A stretch of DNA of 64,000 bases from Pseudomonas fulva (GTDB lineage Bacteria; Pseudomonadota; Gammaproteobacteria; Pseudomonadales; Pseudomonadaceae), in contig NZ_CP082928.1 in assembly GCF_023517795.1 (NCBI RefSeq), positions 2,108,001-2,172,000 of the forward strand, written 5' to 3'. Positions 39,176 to 48,330 of this stretch are shown piece after piece. Under the pieces are notes generated by a model. The model had not been told where the DNA came from. It made no database searches and saw only the letters and a program-made list of their open reading frames with translations. How positions within the stretch are numbered: the first letter of the stretch is position 1; each line of letters starts with the position of its first letter. A program made the translations under genes and the position numbers.

Positions 39176-39503
39176 CTATCTGGCGTTCAGCCTTTCTTCC
39201 CGTTGCCCTTCATCCCATTTCGCCTCGAATCATCCACAGGATGCTGCTCTCCGGCACCCGGCTGGCGGTGACGCGCAGCTGCTGGTCAACCTGCATCGCA
39301 GCGCGTGCCTGGCAATCGCTGATCTGACGCGATCCTGCAGAAGCCGCGACCTTGCGGCAAATGGCCCGCGCCGAGGTTTTGCCGGGTAACCACCGTCGCT
39401 TCGCCCGGGATCAGGGCTCCCGCCGGGTGTGGATAACCCGATTGCCTGTGCTTAGGGGCAGAGCACCCGACCTTACCCGCCCATGAAGCGCCGACATGAA
39501 AAA
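39176..39503. other. 328 bp between the Crc-family RNA and gcd
   Basis: Short open frames exist on both strands (for example up to a stop at 39389 on plus and 39286-39540 on minus), but none shows a Shine-Dalgarno or known family. The minus-strand gcd terminator follows. I see no supportable gene. Confidence 0.5.
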
Positions 39504-39529
39504 GGCCGCATCCCGTCAGGGATGCGGCC
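39504..39529 (-). terminator. Terminator of gcd
   Basis: ggccgcatccc / gggatgcggcc, 11-bp perfect stem; on the minus strand it is followed by ttttt. Lies 22 bases after the gcd stop. Confidence 0.9.
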
Positions 39530-39550
39530 TCTGTTAACACGCCGGCGAAC

Positions 39551-41968
39551 TTACGGCAGCGCGTAGGCGATCACGTAGTCGCCGCGGTCCGGCGACTGGC
39601 GGGCGCCGCCGGCGGTCACCACGATGAACTGCTTGCCGGTCCTGGGTGAGACATAGGTCATCGGCGTGCCCTGGCTGCCCACCGGCAGGCGCTGTTTCCA
39701 GACTTCCTTGCCGGTGCCGCTATCGAAGGCGCGCAGGTAGTAATCCTGGGTGCCGGCGAAGAACACCAGGCCCGACTGGGTGGCCAGGGAGCCGCCCAGG
39801 GTCGGCATGCCGACCGGCATGGGCAGGCGCATCTTGATGCCCAGCGGACCGGTGTCCTCGACGGTGCCGACCGGTACCTGCCAGGCGATCTTGCGGGTCT
39901 TCATGTCGATGGCGGTCAGGGTGCCGAACGGCGGCGCCTGGCAGGGAATACCGGCCAGCGACAGGAAGCGGTTCTTGTTGACTGCATAGGGCGTGCCCTT
40001 GAGCGGTACCGCGCCCATACCGGTGTTCACCGCCTCGCCGCCGGACGAGGCCGGGCCACGGTTCTCTGCCGGGATCATCTGCACCCAAAGGCCCAGGCGC
40101 ATGTCGTTGACGAAGATGTAGTCATTGACCGGGTCGGTGGACAGGCTGCCCCAGTTCATTCCGCCCAGGGAGCCGGGGAAGCTCAGCGACACGTCGGTAC
40201 CCGGCGCGGTGTACAGGCCCTCGTAACGCATCTGCTTGAAGCTGATGCGGCAGAGCATCAGGTCGAAGGGCGTGGCGCCCCACATGTCCGATTCGGTCAG
40301 GGTCTGCGCGCCGATCTGCGGCATGCCCACCGACAGCGGCTGCTCCAGCGCGTACTGCTCGCCCTTGATGTCCGCCGCCTTGACGGGCACGTTGCGCACC
40401 TCGGTCAGCGGCTGGCCAGTGGCGCGGTCGAGCACGTAGATCTGCCCGGCCTTGGTGCCGATCACCACGGCCGGCACCTTGCTGCCGTCGGCCTGGGGGA
40501 AGTCGATCAGGCTGGGCTGCATCGGCAGGTCGAAGTCCCAGAGGTCGTTGTGCACGGTCTGGTAGACCCACTTCTCCGCGCCGGTGGTGGCGTCCAGCGC
40601 GAGGATGGACGCGCCGTACCTGTGGTTCAGCTCGGTACGCTCGGCGCCATAGAGGTCGGTCGAGGAACTGCCCATGGGCAGGAATACGGTGTTCATCGCC
40701 GGATCGTAGGACATCGGCGCCCAGGCGTTCGGCGTGCTGCGCACGTAGCTCTGGCCGTCGGCCGGTGCCTGGCGATCCTCGGGATTGCCAGGGTCGAATG
40801 CCCAGCGCATGGCGCCGGTCACCACGTCGAAACCGCGGATCACGCCGCCCGGCATGTCGGTCTGCACGTTGTCGGCCACGCGGCCACCCACCACCACGGT
40901 GGTACCGGCCAGCAGCGGTGGCGAGGTGAGCTGGTAATGCGGATCCGGCGCAGCGCCCAGGCCGGCCTTGAGGTCGACCTGGCCGTTGTCGCCAAAGCCT
41001 TCGCACAGCGCGCCGGTGTCGGCATCCACTGCGATCAGGCGGGCATCGATGGTATTGGTCAGCAGACGACGGCGGCAGTTGGCACCCTCCGCGATAGCCA
41101 CGCTCGGCACCGCGGCGGCACCGGCAGCGCTGGGCTGCTGCAGCGGCGCGTCGGCATCGAAGTAGGCCAGGCCACGGCAACGCTGCCACACCGAGGACTG
41201 GGCGTTGATATCGTTGCGCCACAACTCGCGACCACTGTCGGCATCCAGGGCGATGAGGTTGTTGTGCGGGGTGCAGATGAACACCTTGTCGCCGACCTGC
41301 AGCGGGGTCAGCTGGTCCTCGGCACCATTGCCGTTGCTCTCGGCCACGTCACCGGTATGGTAGGTCCAGGCGACCTGCAGATCCTTCACGTTGGCTCGGG
41401 TGATCTGGTCGAGCGCGGCGAAACGGCTGCCACCCGCGGTATTGCCGTAGTGCTCCCAGTTCTTCTGCGCCTGGTCCGGGTCGACCGGCTGCACGGCCGG
41501 GCCGTCACCACTGGCCGCCACGCTGGGATGAGGCACGAAGGTCGCACCGAACCCGGCGACCAGCGCCACCGCCAGCACGGCTGCCAGGGCATAGGCGCCA
41601 CGGCCGCCGTGATCGCCGGCGGCCTTTTTCAGCGTCGGGTAGATCAGCGCGACGACCAGGGCGATCACCCCAAAGGTGAACAGGCGCGAGAACAACGGCC
41701 AGAACACCAGGCCGACATCCACCAGCGCCCACACGACAGTGGCGAGCATGGCCAGCGCGACCACCCAGGCGCCTATCGGTTTGCGCACGGCGATCAGCGC
41801 ACCGCCGGCTGCCAGGGCCACGCCCATGAATAGAAAGTACGGGCTGCCACCCAGGCTGGCCAGATACCCGCCGCCGCCAAGCAGGACGACGCCGACCAGC
41901 GCGATCAAAACGCCGATGATCAGCAACAGCGCCCGTGTGCCGCCTGCGGCACCCTTACCCTTCTCCAT
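39551..41968 (-). CDS. gcd: Membrane-bound PQQ-dependent glucose dehydrogenase
   Basis: 805 residues from ATG 41968 (MEKGKGAAGGTRALLLIIG); the frame is open to 42118 without family sequence. Five N-terminal membrane helices (to about 145), then an eight-bladed PQQ propeller with W-motifs (NLIALDADSGRELWRND, ILALDATTGAEKWVYQT, LRAFDSGTGKEVWKQ), the substrate region HNDLWDFDLPMQPSLID and the C-terminal GKQFIVVTAGG. Oxidises glucose to gluconolactone in the periplasm, giving electrons to ubiquinone. Quinate or shikimate dehydrogenases share the fold, but length and features fit Gcd. Sits inside the hydroxyproline locus with no obvious link. Confidence 0.92.
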   Translation of the reverse strand: MEKGKGAAGGTRALLLIIGVLIALVGVVLLGGGGYLASLGGSPYFLFMGVALAAGGALIAVRKPIGAWVVALAMLATVVWALVDVGLVFWPLFSRLFTFGVIALVVALIYPTLKKAAGDHGGRGAYALAAVLAVALVAGFGATFVPHPSVAASGDGPAVQPVDPDQAQKNWEHYGNTAGGSRFAALDQITRANVKDLQVAWTYHTGDVAESNGNGAEDQLTPLQVGDKVFICTPHNNLIALDADSGRELWRNDINAQSSVWQRCRGLAYFDADAPLQQPSAAGAAAVPSVAIAEGANCRRRLLTNTIDARLIAVDADTGALCEGFGDNGQVDLKAGLGAAPDPHYQLTSPPLLAGTTVVVGGRVADNVQTDMPGGVIRGFDVVTGAMRWAFDPGNPEDRQAPADGQSYVRSTPNAWAPMSYDPAMNTVFLPMGSSSTDLYGAERTELNHRYGASILALDATTGAEKWVYQTVHNDLWDFDLPMQPSLIDFPQADGSKVPAVVIGTKAGQIYVLDRATGQPLTEVRNVPVKAADIKGEQYALEQPLSVGMPQIGAQTLTESDMWGATPFDLMLCRISFKQMRYEGLYTAPGTDVSLSFPGSLGGMNWGSLSTDPVNDYIFVNDMRLGLWVQMIPAENRGPASSGGEAVNTGMGAVPLKGTPYAVNKNRFLSLAGIPCQAPPFGTLTAIDMKTRKIAWQVPVGTVEDTGPLGIKMRLPMPVGMPTLGGSLATQSGLVFFAGTQDYYLRAFDSGTGKEVWKQRLPVGSQGTPMTYVSPRTGKQFIVVTAGGARQSPDRGDYVIAYALP

Positions 41969-42176
41969 CGTTGAATCCCATTTCACAAAAGCACGAAGAC
42001 ACAACATCGGCGCGGTTATCAGACGATAGCCGACGATGCTGACGGTAATATTTTGTATGGTTTTTAGTGTGCACCGAAAAGAGCCACATGGCACGCAAAA
42101 ATTAACCAAACGGTACATTTTTCCATGCCGGTAGGACGCGCTAGGCTCAGCGCCTTCCGGTCAATCCGCAGACGCC

Positions 42177-42926
42177 ATGCAAAGCCCGCTGCCCACCGCC
42201 CTTCACGACGATTTGCCCGCATTGCTGGGTAGCCTGCGGCAGATCGAACCGCTGCTCGATGTGATGCCCGACCTGGTGTTCTTCATCAAGGACACCGCGA
42301 CCCGCTATGCGCTGGTCAACCAGACCCTGGTGCAACGCCTGGGCGCCAGGAGCAAGCAAGGCCTGCTGGGCCGGACCGCCGAACAGGTGTTTCCGGCGAG
42401 CTTCGGCCCCTCCTACACGGCGCAGGACCGGCGGGTGCTGGAGGATGGCAGCCAGCTCGACGACCAGTTGGAACTGCACCTCTATTACGGCAACCAGCCG
42501 GTCTGGTGCCTGACCCACAAGCTGGCCCTGCGCAACCCGGCAGGCGCGATCATCGGCCTGGCCGGTATCTCCCGCGACGTGCAGCTGCCGCAGTCTAGCC
42601 ACCCGGCATACCCGAAACTGGCGGCGGTGGACGCCCATATCCGCGAACACTTCGCCCGGCCGATCAGCCTGGCCGAGCTCACTGCATTGGCGGGGCTTTC
42701 GGTGGCGCAGCTGGAGCGGCACTGCAAGCGCATCTTCCAGCTTACCCCGCGGCAGATGATCCACAAGGCGCGCCTGGGCGAGGCCAGCCGCCTGCTGCTG
42801 CAGGACCTGCCGATCACCGAGATCGCCCTGCGCTGCGGGTACACGGATCACAGCGCGTTCAGCCGCCAGTTCCGCGCGCTCACCGGGCTGACACCAAGCC
42901 AGTTTCGCCTTTCCCACCCACGCTAG
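42177..42926 (+). CDS. lhpR: PAS-AraC regulator of hydroxyproline catabolism
   Basis: 249 residues. N-terminal PAS domain (about 20-135: LLDVMPDLVFFIKDTATRYA, NPAGAIIGLAGISRDV) and C-terminal AraC-type double HTH (150-247: SLAELTALAGLSVAQLERHC and ITEIALRCGYTDHSAFSRQF). AraC proteins with a PAS sensor are typically activators of hydroxyproline genes in pseudomonads, and the deaminase gene follows after 199 bp on the same strand. Divergent from gcd. LhpR assignment rests on domain layout and location. Confidence 0.82.
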   Translation: MQSPLPTALHDDLPALLGSLRQIEPLLDVMPDLVFFIKDTATRYALVNQTLVQRLGARSKQGLLGRTAEQVFPASFGPSYTAQDRRVLEDGSQLDDQLELHLYYGNQPVWCLTHKLALRNPAGAIIGLAGISRDVQLPQSSHPAYPKLAAVDAHIREHFARPISLAELTALAGLSVAQLERHCKRIFQLTPRQMIHKARLGEASRLLLQDLPITEIALRCGYTDHSAFSRQFRALTGLTPSQFRLSHPR

Positions 42927-43070
42927 CGCACCACCTGGGCGCAACACCGTGGCAACCGCTCCCTTGCGTAACAGGCTCACGGCAGCCAGCCGCACCGGTC
43001 GAGATGACAAAGGCTCAAGCACCTGGCTTGCAGCGGACCACGCGGGCCGGCACGGGCATTGCTTCATAAA

Positions 43071-43080
43071 TCGTATACGA
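43071..43080. promoter_or_regulatory. Palindrome upstream of the deaminase gene, possible GntR operator
   Basis: tcgtatacga, perfect palindrome, 45 bp before the start codon at 43126. Matches tcgtatatga in the GntR gene promoter (31480) at nine of ten bases. FCD-type GntR sites often have a GTATAC core. Confidence 0.5.
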
Positions 43081-43125
43081 AATACTCACCATTGCCCCAT
43101 CAGCCGTCCATTCCTGGAGCCAAGC

Positions 43126-44043
43126 ATGAGCAGAGCAGTCAACTGGAGCGGTGTTTTCCCCGCCGTTACCACCCAATTCAACGACGATTTCTCCCTCAAC
43201 CTGGAAGAAACCCACAAGGTCATCTCCAACGTGATTCGCGATGGCGTATCGGGCTTGGTGGTATGTGGCTCGGTGGGCGAGAACACCTCGCTCAGCGCCG
43301 AGGAAAAGATCGCCGTTACCGAGGTCGCGGTGGACGCCGCCAAAGGCCGCGTGCCGGTGATCTGCGGGGTCGCCGAATTCACCAGCGTCAGCGCCGCGAA
43401 GACCGCCAACCTGGTGCGCCAGGCCGGCGTCGACGGGGTGATGCTGATGCCCGCCCTGGTCTACGGCGCCAAGCCCCATGAGACCGCCGAGCACTTTCGC
43501 TACGTGGCCCGGCATGCCGACGTGCCGCTGATGGTTTACAACAATCCGCCCATCTACAAGAACGACGTGACGCCGGACATCCTCATCTCCCTGGCCGACT
43601 GCGACAACGTGGTGTGCTTCAAGGACAGCTCCGGCGATACCCGTCGCTTCATCGACGTGCGCAACGAGGTCGGCGACCGCTTCGTGCTGTTCGCCGGCCT
43701 CGACGACGTGGTGCTGGAAAGCCTGGCCGTCGGTGCCGAAGGCTGGGTGTCGGGGATGAGCAACGTGTTCCCCAGGGAAGGCGAAACCATCTTTCGCCTG
43801 TGCAAGGCCGGCCGCTTCGCCGAAGCCATGCCGATCTACGAGTGGCTGATGCCGATCCTGCACCTCGATGCACGGGCCGATCTGGTGCAGTGCATCAAGC
43901 TCTGCGAGGCCATCGCCGGCCGTGGCCGCGAACTCACCCGCCCACCGCGCCTGCCGCTGCGCGGCGAGGATCGCGCCCATGTCGAAGCCATCATGGCCAA
44001 GGCACTGGCCAACCGGCCGCCGTTGCCGGACGTAGGCCTGTAA
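43126..44043 (+). CDS. lhpC: 1-pyrroline-4-hydroxy-2-carboxylate deaminase (DapA superfamily)
   Basis: 305 residues from ATG 43126 (MSRAVNWSGVFPAVTTQF) with ggagc upstream; the longer open frame from 42949 is not coding by similarity. A DapA-like TIM barrel with Schiff-base Lys166 in VVCFKDSSGD, the usual GSVGENTSLS loop and MVYNNPP (catalytic Tyr). In this pathway the member deaminates pyrroline hydroxycarboxylate to 2-oxoglutarate semialdehyde. DapA itself is excluded by context (hydroxyproline epimerase and KGSA dehydrogenase around it). Confidence 0.88.
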   Translation: MSRAVNWSGVFPAVTTQFNDDFSLNLEETHKVISNVIRDGVSGLVVCGSVGENTSLSAEEKIAVTEVAVDAAKGRVPVICGVAEFTSVSAAKTANLVRQAGVDGVMLMPALVYGAKPHETAEHFRYVARHADVPLMVYNNPPIYKNDVTPDILISLADCDNVVCFKDSSGDTRRFIDVRNEVGDRFVLFAGLDDVVLESLAVGAEGWVSGMSNVFPREGETIFRLCKAGRFAEAMPIYEWLMPILHLDARADLVQCIKLCEAIAGRGRELTRPPRLPLRGEDRAHVEAIMAKALANRPPLPDVGL

Positions 44044-44237
44044 AGGCGGCAAACGCGGTTGCCGGCATTGCCGGTAACCGGATCCTGGGCAGATGCGAGT
44101 GCACCGCTAGGCGAACGTCGAGTGCGCATCCGTTGCGCATCGAGGGTCAAGTTGCGCGCCACACTTGCGCAACTGATCAGACATCGTACAATCAAAGCCT
44201 TTCGCACGTGTTCATACGTCCTCAACAGGAGCTAACA

Positions 44238-45818
44238 ATGCCCGCTACCATCGGCCACAACATCATCGGCGGCGCGTTCAGCGCAGCCGGCTCCGTCGTT
44301 CACAAGAGTCATGACGCTACCACCGGTGAAGCCCTGCCCTACGACTTCATCCAGGCCACACCTGAAGAAGTCGACGGCGCCGCCAAGGCAGCCGCTGCTG
44401 CCTACCCGACTTACCGCAGCCTGTCGGCCGAGAAGCGCGCCGCGTTCCTCGACGCCATCGCCGACGAGCTGGACGCCCTGGGTGACGAATTCGTCGCCAC
44501 CGTAACCCGCGAGACCGCCCTGCCGACCGCCCGTATCCAGGGCGAGCGCGGCCGTACCAGCGGCCAGATGCGCCTGTTCGCCAAGGTGCTGCGCCGCGGT
44601 GACTTCTACGGCGCGCGTATCGATCGCGCCCTGCCGGATCGCCAGCCGCTGCCGCGCCCGGATCTGCGCCAGTACCGCATCGGCCTGGGCCCGGTCGCCG
44701 TGTTCGGCGCCAGCAACTTCCCCCTGGCCTTCTCCACCGCCGGTGGTGACACCGCCGCCGCCCTGGCCGCCGGTTGCCCGGTGGTGTTCAAGGCCCACAG
44801 CGGCCACATGACCACCGCCGCCCACGTGGGTGAAGCCATTCTGCGCGCCGCCGAGAAAACCGGCATGCCCAAAGGCGTGTTCAACATGATCTACGGCTCG
44901 GGCGTTGGCGAGGCGCTGGTCAAGCACCCGGCCATCCAGGCGGTCGGCTTCACCGGCTCGCTGAAAGGCGGTCGCGCCCTCTGCGACATGGCCGCGGCAC
45001 GCCCGCAGCCGATCCCGGTGTTCGCCGAGATGAGCAGCATCAACCCGGTCATCCTGCTGCCCGAAGCCGCCAAGGCCCGTGGCGAGAAGATCGCCGGCGA
45101 GCTGGCCGGTTCCGTGGTGATGGGCTGTGGCCAGTTCTGCACCAATCCGGGCCTGGTGATCGGTATCCGTTCGCCGGAATTCAGCGCCTTCCTGGAAAGC
45201 TTCACCGCCAAGATGGCCGAGCAGCAGCCGCAGACCATGCTCAACGCCGGCACCCTGAAGAGCTACGTGAAAGGCCTGGAAGCGCTGAATGCGCATTCCG
45301 GCATCACCCACCTGACCGGCGCCAAGCAGGAAGGCAACCAGGCGCGCCCGCAGCTGTTCAAGGCTGACGTCAGCCTGCTGCTGAACGGCGACGAACTGCT
45401 GCAGGAAGAAGTCTTCGGCCCGACCACCATCGTCGTCGAAGTGGCCGACAAGGCCGAGCTGCTGAAAGCCATCGACGGCCTGCACGGTCAACTGACCGCG
45501 ACCCTGCTCACCGAGCCGGGCGACCTGGCCGGCAGCGAAGAGTTGTTCGCGCTGCTCGAGCAGAAAGTCGGCCGCGTGCTGTTCAACGGCTACCCGACCG
45601 GCGTGGAAGTCTGCGACTCCATGGTCCACGGCGGCCCGTACCCGGCGACCTCCGATGCTCGCGGCACCTCCGTCGGCACCCTGGCCATCGACCGCTTCCT
45701 GCGCCCGGTGTGCTACCAGAACTGCCCGGACGCCCTGCTGCCGGACGCCTTGAAGAACGCCAACCCGCTGCAGATCGCCCGCCTGGTCGATGGCGCCAGC
45801 AGCCGCGACGCGCTGTAA
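44238..45818 (+). CDS. lhpG: 2,5-dioxovalerate (alpha-ketoglutaric semialdehyde) dehydrogenase
   Basis: 526 residues from ATG 44238 with aggagc Shine-Dalgarno. NAD(P)-dependent aldehyde dehydrogenase: AVFGASNFPLAFSTAGGDTA, VGFTGSLKGGRALCDMAA, EMSSINPVILLPEAA (catalytic Glu) and MGCGQFCTNPGLV with Cys301. Sequence traits match the KGSA-dehydrogenase branch that ends hydroxyproline, sugar-acid and related routes at 2-oxoglutarate. The 194-bp gap upstream suggests its own promoter or readthrough from the deaminase gene. Confidence 0.92.
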   Translation: MPATIGHNIIGGAFSAAGSVVHKSHDATTGEALPYDFIQATPEEVDGAAKAAAAAYPTYRSLSAEKRAAFLDAIADELDALGDEFVATVTRETALPTARIQGERGRTSGQMRLFAKVLRRGDFYGARIDRALPDRQPLPRPDLRQYRIGLGPVAVFGASNFPLAFSTAGGDTAAALAAGCPVVFKAHSGHMTTAAHVGEAILRAAEKTGMPKGVFNMIYGSGVGEALVKHPAIQAVGFTGSLKGGRALCDMAAARPQPIPVFAEMSSINPVILLPEAAKARGEKIAGELAGSVVMGCGQFCTNPGLVIGIRSPEFSAFLESFTAKMAEQQPQTMLNAGTLKSYVKGLEALNAHSGITHLTGAKQEGNQARPQLFKADVSLLLNGDELLQEEVFGPTTIVVEVADKAELLKAIDGLHGQLTATLLTEPGDLAGSEELFALLEQKVGRVLFNGYPTGVEVCDSMVHGGPYPATSDARGTSVGTLAIDRFLRPVCYQNCPDALLPDALKNANPLQIARLVDGASSRDAL

Positions 45819-45838
45819 GCTTCACGGCAATGCAAAAG

Positions 45839-45863
45839 AGCCGACTTTAGGGTCGGCTTTTTT
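45839..45863 (+). terminator. Terminator after the KGSA dehydrogenase gene
   Basis: agccgac-tttagg-gtcggct followed by a T-run (45858-45863). Confidence 0.85.
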
Positions 45864-45928
45864 GTGGGTGATGTCCCGGGTGTCGCTGCGCTCGACCCGA
45901 ACTCCGGCAGAGGAATTGCGCCGTTCTT

Positions 45929-45979
45929 TTGTGGGAGCGGGCCATGCCCGCGATGCGCGGGCATGGCCCGCTCCCACAA
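45929..45979. repeat. REP-like palindrome, copy 6 (perfect)
   Basis: 24-bp arms, exact reverse complements (45929-45952 and 45956-45979), starting ttgtgggagcgggcc and ending ggcccgctcccacaa, with a 3-base loop. The most perfect copy in the window; could also terminate transcription in both directions. Confidence 0.85.
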
Positions 45980-45996
45980 GATGGCGGTGCCAGCTC

Positions 45997-46026
45997 GTAG
46001 GGTGGATAACGCGAAGCTTATCCACC
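45997..46026. repeat. gtagggtgg-type repeat
   Basis: gtagggtggataacgcgaag and cttatccacc form an inverted repeat. Related to 22899-22963. Confidence 0.6.
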
Positions 46027-46217
46027 AGCGATCACGCCGCGAGATCGGTGATTCGGCAGCCCTAAAGCGCTTACGCACAAACCCTGTCGCTCACGACTAC
46101 TCCCAGGTCGCACTCGAATCCCGCCGTGCCCGGCGAGCCACGTAGGTTATCCACAGATGGACGCCAAGGTCCGAGCCAGGCGCGTCCGCACGTTGGAGTA
46201 ATCGCGCGGAGGCCGCC

Positions 46218-47534
46218 ATGAGCGTCACGACTTATCCACAGCCGGCCAAGCCGGTCGATCTCGGCACCTTGCGCAAGGTGATCGCCGCCTCGGCCATCGG
46301 CAACTTCGTCGAATGGTTCGACTTCGCGGTCTATGGCTTTCTCGCCGTGACCATCGCCTCGCTGTTCTTCCCGCCGGGCAACCCGACCCTGGCGCTGCTG
46401 CAGACCTTTGCGGTGTTCGCCGTGTCCTTCGCCCTGCGCCCCCTGGGCGGCATCGTGTTCGGCATTCTTGGCGACCGTATCGGCCGCAAACGCGTGCTGT
46501 CGATCACCGTACTGCTGATGGCCGGCGCCACCACCCTGATCGGCCTGCTGCCCACCTACGCCAGCATCGGCCTGGTCGCGCCGCTGCTGCTGGCCCTGGC
46601 GCGCTGCCTGCAGGGCTTCTCAGCGGGCGGCGAATACGCCGGCGCCTGCGCCTTCGTGATGGAGCATGCGCCCACCGAGCAGAAGGCCCGCTACGGCAGC
46701 TTCGTGCCGGTCTCCACCTTCGCCGCCTTCGCCTGCGCGGCCGGGCTGGTGTTCGGCATGGGCATCTGGCTGGACGAGGCGCAGATGCAAGCCTGGGGCT
46801 GGCGCGTGCCGTTCCTGATCGCCGCGCCCCTGGGCCTGGTCGGCCTGTACATGCGCCTGCGCCTGGACGAGTCGCCGGCCTTCCAGGCCCTGGCGGCGCA
46901 ACCTCATCCCGAGCATTCGCCGCTGCGCGAAACCCTGCGCGAGCACGGCGCCACCGTGCTGTGCCTGTCGGCGTTCATCTCCGCCACGGCGCTGTCGTTC
47001 TACATGTTCACCACCTACCTGACCACCTACATGCAGGTGGTCGGTGGCGCGGCGCGGCCGACGGCACTGCTCGCCAGCCTGATGGCGCTGTTCTTCGCCG
47101 CGTTGCTGTGCCCATTCGTGGGCCGCTACTCGGATCGCGTCGGCCGTCGACGTACCATCCTCACCGCCGGTATCGCGCTGATCGTCGCGGTGTACCCTGC
47201 CTTCACCCTGGCCGCCTCCGGCGCCCTGTGGGCATCGGCCATTGGCGCCATGCTGCTGGCCGTCGGCGCGGTAATCTGCGGTGTGGTCACTGCGGTGCTG
47301 CTTTCCGAACAATTTCCCACCCGGGTGCGCTACACCGCCTCGGCCTTCACCTACAACCTGGCCTATACGGTGTTCGGTGGCACTGCGCCGCTGGTAGCCA
47401 CCTGGCTGATCGAGGCGACCGGCAACCGCATGTCGCCGGCCTTCTACCTGATCGCCATCGCCCTGCTTGCCCTGGCCGGCGGCCTGGCGCTGCCGGAGTC
47501 GTCGAAGCGTTCGCTGGATGAGCCGATGACGTAA
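46218..47534 (+). CDS. MHS-family MFS transporter, probable hydroxyproline importer
   Basis: 438 residues, twelve predicted membrane helices. Metabolite:H+ symporter features: SAIGNFVEWFDFAVYGFLAV, LRPLGGIVFGILGDRIGRKR (MFS loop 2-3 motif), LARCLQGFSAGGEYAGACAF and GRYSDRVGRRRTIL. Relatives include proline/betaine and dicarboxylate importers. As the last gene in the hydroxyproline block it is the best candidate for hydroxyproline uptake, inferred from position. Confidence 0.87.
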   Translation: MSVTTYPQPAKPVDLGTLRKVIAASAIGNFVEWFDFAVYGFLAVTIASLFFPPGNPTLALLQTFAVFAVSFALRPLGGIVFGILGDRIGRKRVLSITVLLMAGATTLIGLLPTYASIGLVAPLLLALARCLQGFSAGGEYAGACAFVMEHAPTEQKARYGSFVPVSTFAAFACAAGLVFGMGIWLDEAQMQAWGWRVPFLIAAPLGLVGLYMRLRLDESPAFQALAAQPHPEHSPLRETLREHGATVLCLSAFISATALSFYMFTTYLTTYMQVVGGAARPTALLASLMALFFAALLCPFVGRYSDRVGRRRTILTAGIALIVAVYPAFTLAASGALWASAIGAMLLAVGAVICGVVTAVLLSEQFPTRVRYTASAFTYNLAYTVFGGTAPLVATWLIEATGNRMSPAFYLIAIALLALAGGLALPESSKRSLDEPMT

Positions 47535-47578
47535 CGGCCACGCTATGATGCAAGCCACTCAATCTCGGTGGGCCTGCC

Positions 47579-48329
47579 ATGCGACTCGAACTCGATCCCC
47601 AAGCCGACGACAGCCTGCTCGGCCAGTGCTACCGGGCTCACGGCCCGCCAGGCTGAACTGCTCAGGGCGTACGACGAGGCGCCAGCCGGCCATCAGCACC
47701 TGTTTACCCTGGAAGATCTCGGCCAGGCGCTCTACACCTCGATGCACGCCAGCCACTACCACGACCTCGACAGCGGCGACTGGCTGGAGTCCGCCGGTAT
47801 CGAGCCGGGCTGGCTGGAAGACGGCTATCCGCGGGAAGACCTGACCGTGGCGCAACGTCTGCATATTCGCCGCCTGGGCTTTCTGCGCCTGCTTCCGCAA
47901 ACCTCGTTCGACAGCATCTTCGCCAAGGATCTGCGCCTGAACGAAGAGAGCCTGTCAGAACTGCAGGCCGCCAATAAGGATCTGGCCTCGCAACTCGACA
48001 GCGAATGTTACCTGCTGCGTATTCCGGCGCAGCGCGCTTGCGAGTCGCTCTATGGGTTTGCCAACGGCTACTTCTCCTGTGACCTGTCGCCGATGGAAAA
48101 CTTCCGCCTGGCCGAGCACCTGGAAGATAACTACGGCTACCGGCTGTTCGGCCTTGGCGCCAGCCTGATCGCCTTCCGACGCACGCACGCGCTTGACGCG
48201 CAGCAGGGCTCGACCCTGCTCGACCTGCTGGTACGCCTGTATGCCGGCGAGGAAAACATCTCTCAGGTTCGCGAGCTGTTCAAAGACAGCCTCGGCCGCG
48301 AATTACTGGTGCTGCGCTATACCGAGTAA
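47579..48329 (+). pseudogene. Hypothetical protein gene with a likely frameshift near its start
   Basis: The best start is ATG 47579 (cggtggg Shine-Dalgarno), reading MRLELDPQADDSLLGQCYRA and then stopping at 47656. A second frame picks up at about 47630 (TGLTARQAELLRAYDEAPAG) and runs 230 residues to 48329. That long frame has only a poor upstream start (GTG 47568). The two parts join naturally, so a small indel (net +1) is likely; an 8-base deletion between two accg copies would explain it. No family recognised; features include LFTLEDLGQAL, a soluble mixed fold and C-terminal LLDLLVRLYAGEEN. It may be a true pseudogene, an assembly error or recoded. Confidence 0.6.
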
Positions 48330-48330
48330 C

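Larger units (their letters stand above)
45819..46217. other. 399-bp intergenic stretch with repeats
   Basis: Contains the terminator at 45839, a fragment cccgggtgtcgctgcgctcg (45875 on) shared with 53808, REP-like copy 6 (45929-45979) and a gtagggtgg-type repeat (45997-46026). No gene seen. Promoter of the MHS transporter gene must lie near its right end. Confidence 0.6.

Noticed and set aside
39286..39540. 84-codon minus-strand frame between the Crc-family RNA and gcd
   Set aside because: It overlaps the gcd terminator, has no Shine-Dalgarno and no recognisable family.
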